A stretch of DNA of 22,157 nt, taken from IMG/VR virus record IMGVR_UViG_3300043466_000753, positions 1 through 22,157 of that record. One strand, written 5' to 3'. The notes under the pieces were generated by a model, which searched no databases, was not told the DNA's origin, and saw only the letters and a list, made by a program, of their open reading frames with translations. Of this stretch, positions 19,419 to 22,157 are shown in pieces. The position numbers and the translations under genes are program-made. This DNA comes from a virus. Positions within the stretch are counted from its first letter, which is position 1. Each line of letters opens with the position of its first letter.

Positions 19419-19482
19419 GTAGAATTTATCGGAATTTTTCCGTATATTCATATTAGAAGTTACATAAAAAAACCAACAAAAC
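19419..19482 (+). promoter_or_regulatory. Short leader with candidate promoter
   Basis: 64 nt containing CGGAATTTTTCCG (a 5-bp stem CGGAA/TTCCG around TTT, about 19430-19442), then GTATATTCATATTAG, which resembles elements before 3987 and 15468, and AAAAACCAACAAAAC immediately before the ATG. Confidence 0.4.
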
Positions 19483-20499
19483 ATGAGCCAAATTACAATG
19501 GTGGAGAAGTATCCACAAAACAAAAAATCTACAATTGCTATTCGTCCTTACTTTAATGCTAAAGTAGATAACATGGGACTTCAGAATTACGGGTTAAGTC
19601 TTTTTGATGGAGCCTTTCATGAAGAGTCAATAGCTTGTTTAGAGATTAACGGTATTAAAAGATTTTTGACAGGATTAAATGAGTTTGCTCCAGAAGTTAA
19701 AACTCTTCCATTAGAAGAACAAGAAGCTAAGATTAAACAGATTAGAACTGTTGTAGCTCAACTTGAAAAAGAATTGGCTGGTAATGTTGTAGACGTTGAA
19801 GACAAAGAGTTTTGGAATAAAGTAAAACTTCTTCGTCACGATAATTTGGAATTTTGGGACAAGATTAAGGTTAGATGTAGTAATGAACCTCTTTTCCTAG
19901 AACCAGAAAAAGATCCTTACGATCTTATTAGACTATACGCTATAGAAGCAGGAGGATTTTCAATTGTAGCTAAGTCTTTAGAACATGCTCAAAAGATGTC
20001 AGTTGCTCCTAAGTTTTACTTAGATAAATTAGAAGAAACTGCATCAGTTAATACAGAAGTTAAGAAGCTTAGAAACAAAGCTCTTGCAGAACTTCAGAAG
20101 TTGTTTGACAAGAATCAGAATAAGTTGTTCTACGTTGCTAAAGTGTTGGATCCAAATTCTATGCAATATAAAAAGTCAACACCTAATGATATCATCTATG
20201 ACAATATGGATAGATATATTAACGGAGATCTTGTTGATAAAGATAAAAAAAGAACAGCTGAAAGATTTTTAGAAATGTCTTCTATGGATATGGAAACATT
20301 AAAAATCAGAGCAATTGTTAAAGATAGTTCAGCTTATAAACTTATTGCTACTAAAGCTGACGGTTTTATCTATCATATGGAAAAAAGCGTTCTTCTTGGT
20401 AGAACTCAAGCTGATGTTTTTGAATATCTTAAGAATCCTTTGAATGAAGAAATTCTTATGGATCTTACTAAGAAAGTAGAACAATATTGGAACAAATAA
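19483..20499 (+). CDS. Conserved hypothetical protein of the capsid region (338 aa)
   Basis: A 338-residue protein. Residues 1-60 appear beta-rich, with DNMGLQNYGLSLFDGAFHEE; the rest is largely helical and charged, with repeated Lys/Glu segments (IKQIRTVVAQLEKELAG, VKKLRNKALAELQKLFDKNQ). It has no recognisable catalytic motif or membrane segment. Its position between capsid genes and the small basic gene cluster suggests a virion or assembly protein. I recall relatives in crAss-like phages without functional name. The start is preceded by a A-rich AAAAACCAACAAAAC context. Confidence 0.7.
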   Translation: MSQITMVEKYPQNKKSTIAIRPYFNAKVDNMGLQNYGLSLFDGAFHEESIACLEINGIKRFLTGLNEFAPEVKTLPLEEQEAKIKQIRTVVAQLEKELAGNVVDVEDKEFWNKVKLLRHDNLEFWDKIKVRCSNEPLFLEPEKDPYDLIRLYAIEAGGFSIVAKSLEHAQKMSVAPKFYLDKLEETASVNTEVKKLRNKALAELQKLFDKNQNKLFYVAKVLDPNSMQYKKSTPNDIIYDNMDRYINGDLVDKDKKRTAERFLEMSSMDMETLKIRAIVKDSSAYKLIATKADGFIYHMEKSVLLGRTQADVFEYLKNPLNEEILMDLTKKVEQYWNK

Positions 20500-20511
20500 A
20501 AAATTTATATA

Positions 20512-20697
20512 ATGAAAAAGACAGCTACTAAAAAAATGAAAATGGGTGGTTCTTATGGTGATCCTGGGATTGCTGAAAGAATGGCTGGTAAGAAAGATGC
20601 TAAGGCTGCTTATATGAAACTTGGTAATACTAAACCTGCTTCCAATCCTTCTCCTAGTAAGATGATGAAGAAAGGTGGAGTTACTAAAAAGAAATAA
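20512..20697 (+). CDS. Small basic GG-motif protein (61 aa)
   Basis: A 61-residue, Lys-rich protein beginning MKKTATKKMKMGGSYGDPGI and ending KMMKKGGVTKKK. It carries the K-rich GG motif at both ends, with a short helix between (ERMAGKKDAKAAYMKLG). It appears to be a small nucleic-acid-binding or virion-interior protein, but this is inference. First of the eight-gene basic cluster; the next gene starts 2 nt after its stop. Confidence 0.75.
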   Translation: MKKTATKKMKMGGSYGDPGIAERMAGKKDAKAAYMKLGNTKPASNPSPSKMMKKGGVTKKK

Positions 20698-20699
20698 CT

Positions 20700-20873
20700 A
20701 TGGCTAAGTCTAAAGTTAACGCAGCTGGTAACTATACTAAACCTGGAATGAGAAAGTCTTTATTTAATAAGATTAAAGCTGGTTCTAAAGGTGGTGATCC
20801 TGGTGAATGGTCAGCTCGTAAAGCTCAGATGCTTGCTAGAGAGTATAAATCTAAAGGTGGAGGATACAAATAA
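20700..20873 (+). CDS. Small basic phage protein (57 aa), KAGSKGG...WSARKAQ type
   Basis: A 57-residue basic protein starting MAKSKVNAAG and ending YKSKGGGYK. The central KIKAGSKGGDPGEWSARKAQ is a signature I recall from many aquatic and Bacteroidetes phage proteins, sometimes annotated near DUF5872. The function is unknown. Its TAA overlaps the next ATG by 1 nt. High Lys, Gly and Ala content suggests it binds DNA or another acidic virion component. Confidence 0.8.
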   Translation: MAKSKVNAAGNYTKPGMRKSLFNKIKAGSKGGDPGEWSARKAQMLAREYKSKGGGYK

Positions 20874-21142
20874 TGGCATTAGCTAAGTCTCAACAAAGTT
20901 TAAAAAACTGGGGTGATCAAAAATGGATGACCTCTGGGACTGCAGCTAATAAAAAGAAAGGATCTTCTAAAGAAGTTAAGTCTAAAGGAACTAAGAGATA
21001 TTTACCAGAAGCTGCTTGGAGTTCTTTATCTGCTGGTGAAAAAGCTGCTACTAATAAAGCTAAAGCTGCAGGTAATAGTAAAGGAAAACAATTTGTTAAA
21101 CAGCCTAAGGGTATTGCAAAAAAGGCATCAAGATTTAGATAG
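20873..21142 (+). CDS. DUF5872-like small basic protein (89 aa)
   Basis: An 89-residue basic protein with LKNWGDQKWMTSG near the N-terminus, KRYLPEAAWSSLSAGEKAAT in the middle, and KGKQFVKQPKGIAKKASRFR at the end. This order matches, from memory, the DUF5872 family found in aquatic phages and large DNA viruses, whose function is unknown. It overlaps the upstream gene by 1 nt. Strong positive charge suggests nucleic-acid association. Confidence 0.75.
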   Translation: MALAKSQQSLKNWGDQKWMTSGTAANKKKGSSKEVKSKGTKRYLPEAAWSSLSAGEKAATNKAKAAGNSKGKQFVKQPKGIAKKASRFR

Positions 21143-21143
21143 C

Positions 21144-21278
21144 ATGGCATTAAAGAAAAATAAAATAAACATGTCTGCTCCTAAAAGCGGTAGTTCTAAA
21201 AAGTGTTGGCCAGGGTATGAGAAGAAAGGAACTAAAAAGATGTACGGTAAGACTTATAATAATTGCGTAAAAAAGTAA
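21144..21278 (+). CDS. Small basic CW...NCVKK protein (44 or 35 aa)
   Basis: The product ends CWPGYEKKGTKKMYGKTYNN then CVKK, a two-cysteine motif that I recall from many aquatic phage proteins. The ATG at 21144 gives 44 residues; the ATG at 21171, after AAAATAAAC, gives 35. An in-frame ATG at 21036 is rejected because it would lie deep inside the previous gene. The two conserved Cys and basic residues could bind a metal or nucleic acid. Function unknown. Confidence 0.75.
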   Translation: MALKKNKINMSAPKSGSSKKCWPGYEKKGTKKMYGKTYNNCVKK

Positions 21279-21288
21279 ACTAAGAACT

Positions 21289-21441
21289 GTGGCTAAGAAA
21301 GATAAAAAATGGATACAGAAAGCTATTAATCCAGAACACAAAGGCTATTGTACTCCAATGACTAAAGCTACTTGTACACCTAAGAGAAAAGCTCTTGCCA
21401 AGACTCTTAAAAAAATGGCTAAAGCTCGTAAAGGAAAATAA
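21289..21441 (+). CDS. Small basic KWIQKAI protein (50 aa), GTG start
   Basis: A 50-residue basic protein starting (GTG) MAKKDKKWIQKAINPEHKGY and continuing CTPMTKATCTPKRKALAKTL, with a Lys-rich end. The KWIQKAI...GYCTPMTK...CTPKRKALAKT pattern is one I recall from numerous phage genomes; its function is unknown. Two cysteines in C-T-P contexts may bind metal. No ATG is available at this end of the conserved sequence, so the GTG start is inferred; the gene ends just before the next ATG. Confidence 0.75.
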   Translation: MAKKDKKWIQKAINPEHKGYCTPMTKATCTPKRKALAKTLKKMAKARKGK

Positions 21442-21442
21442 C

Positions 21443-21763
21443 ATGAAAAGCAAAAAAGTTTCTGTTAAAAAATCTCCCAGTAAAACAAAAAAGTATCAAA
21501 AGGGAGGACCAACTACTGGTGCTAGTGGTGCAACTAGTGATGGTAGAATATATACAGGTGTTGTAAGAAGACCTACATCTGGTGGCCCAAGATATTATAC
21601 AGGAGAATCTCCTGATTATAATATTGCTATGCGTATTGCTCAGTCTAAAGCAGGAAGACAAGGGGCTGATTCTACAAAGAGATCCACTCTTACTAAAATG
21701 CAATTAGAAGAACTTGGAGAAAAGAAGAAAGGTGGTCTGGTTAAAATTAAAAAGAAAAAATGA
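21443..21763 (+). CDS. Basic GG-motif protein (106 aa)
   Basis: The start is taken at 21443, 1 nt after the previous stop; an upstream in-frame ATG at 21395 lies inside that gene. The product has a K-rich N-terminus ending KKYQKGGPTT, a Gly/Ser/Thr-rich middle with Arg-Tyr segments (IYTGVVRRPTSGGPRYYTGE), a helical part (AMRIAQSKAGRQGAD) and a K-rich end with EKKKGGLVKIKKKK. The GG motif therefore occurs twice. No family is recognised. Its stop overlaps the next ATG (ATGA). Confidence 0.75.
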   Translation: MKSKKVSVKKSPSKTKKYQKGGPTTGASGATSDGRIYTGVVRRPTSGGPRYYTGESPDYNIAMRIAQSKAGRQGADSTKRSTLTKMQLEELGEKKKGGLVKIKKKK

Positions 21764-21903
21764 AACCTAATACATTAACAACTTCTGTTAAACAGACTAC
21801 TTCATCTAATGCTAAAAGTGTTCCTAGTACTAATGGAAATATGTTAGATAGTATTATGAAAAACACAGAAAAACAAAAGTCTAATAACTTTAAAAAGAAA
21901 TAA
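21760..21903 (+). CDS. Small Ser/Thr/Lys-rich protein (47 aa)
   Basis: A 47-residue, low-complexity polar protein starting MKPNTLTTSV and ending SNNFKKK. It lacks the GG motif of its neighbours, but has the same Lys-rich end and overlaps the upstream gene by 4 nt, and the next ATG follows after 1 nt. No family is recognised. Confidence 0.65.
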   Translation: MKPNTLTTSVKQTTSSNAKSVPSTNGNMLDSIMKNTEKQKSNNFKKK

Positions 21904-21904
21904 T

Positions 21905-22157
21905 ATGTACCAAATGAAAAAAGGTGGTTCTTCTAAAAGTAAGAAACCTAAGATGCAAAAAGGAGGAATGACTGCTAAAGATAGCATGAACATGTATGCT
22001 AACAGATTTGACAGTCTTTCTGCAGAAGCAGGTAAAAAAATAGGTTCTGGAAAAGATGCTTCTAAAGATTTGCAAGGTGCTAAGAAAGCAAGAGCTGCTG
22101 AAAGTAAAATTGCTAAAAGACTTTATGGTACAACTCCAGGTCTTCCTCAGAAGAAAA
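21905..22157 (+). CDS. Basic GG-motif protein, cut by the window end
   Basis: The visible 84 residues begin MYQMKKGGSS and contain two GG motifs (YQMKKGGSS and KMQKGGMTA) within the first 22 residues. They continue with a helical, Lys/Ala-rich part (SMNMYANRFDSLSAEAGKK, DLQGAKKARAAESKIAKRLY). The frame is open to the window edge, so length and C-terminus are unknown. The double motif links it to the products at 20512 and 21443. Confidence 0.75.
   Translation, partial: MYQMKKGGSSKSKKPKMQKGGMTAKDSMNMYANRFDSLSAEAGKKIGSGKDASKDLQGAKKARAAESKIAKRLYGTTPGLPQKK

Noticed and set aside
21036-21143. Upstream ATG extending the CW...NCVKK protein
   Set aside because: It lies inside the DUF5872-like gene and would overlap it by more than 100 nt.
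3987-22157. Stop-codon reassignment, as known in some crAss-like phages
   Set aside because: All large genes here are full length under the standard code, and TAA, TAG and TGA all occur as natural stops between tightly packed genes.

Overview
This window looks like part of a tailed double-stranded DNA phage of the crAss-like group (order Crassvirales), infecting a member of the Bacteroidetes. The evidence is the late-gene order: large terminase (731 aa), a very long portal (914 aa), an acidic protein (418 aa), a crAss-type major capsid protein (539 aa), then small basic proteins. The genome is AT-rich, uses the standard stop codons, lacks Shine-Dalgarno sequences, and has A-rich start contexts as expected for Bacteroidetes. 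No tRNA, integrase, transposase or CRISPR array was seen. Family assignments come from reading the protein sequences, not from a database search.

Positions 1-3780 read leftward and hold small accessory genes. From about 3780 down to 1064 they form an unusual array of single-gene cassettes. Most have a conserved ACCCCTGAC element (GTCAGGGGT on the + strand) 16-20 nt before the ATG and an intrinsic terminator at the end. In five cassettes the stop codon lies inside the terminator hairpin. Products include small membrane proteins, a 39-aa lipoprotein, a coiled-coil protein and unknowns. Below 890, four genes (720-890, 468-701, 249-386, 13-228) look like a conventional leftward operon, with a second tiny lipoprotein and two paralogous small proteins.

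Positions 3781-3986 are a divergent control region with G-rich direct repeats and a Bacteroidetes-like promoter, after which everything reads rightward. Genes from 3987 to 12536 are packed with 1-20 nt overlaps: unknowns, a RyR-domain protein, a winged-helix-like protein, an HU/IHF-like protein, a Cys-rich metal-binding protein, a PD-(D/E)XK nuclease, a PhoH-like ATPase, two small membrane proteins, a conserved protein preceding the terminase, and TerL. One gene in this run, 9613-10056, is foreign-looking: a DUF6428-like bacterial protein flanked by a 25-nt imperfect duplication of the 3' end of the preceding gene.

Positions 12613-20499 encode capsid components: portal, acidic scaffold candidate, major capsid protein with a strong hairpin after it, a small basic protein, a structured 103-nt noncoding segment, a candidate capsid accessory protein, and two unknowns. 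From 20512 to the window end is a run of eight small Lys/Gly-rich proteins, several sharing a K-rich GG motif; the last is cut by the window edge.

The best candidates for undescribed biology are the cassette array with its conserved element, the DUF6428 insertion with its duplicated junction, the tiny lipoproteins, and the recurrent GG-motif basic proteins.
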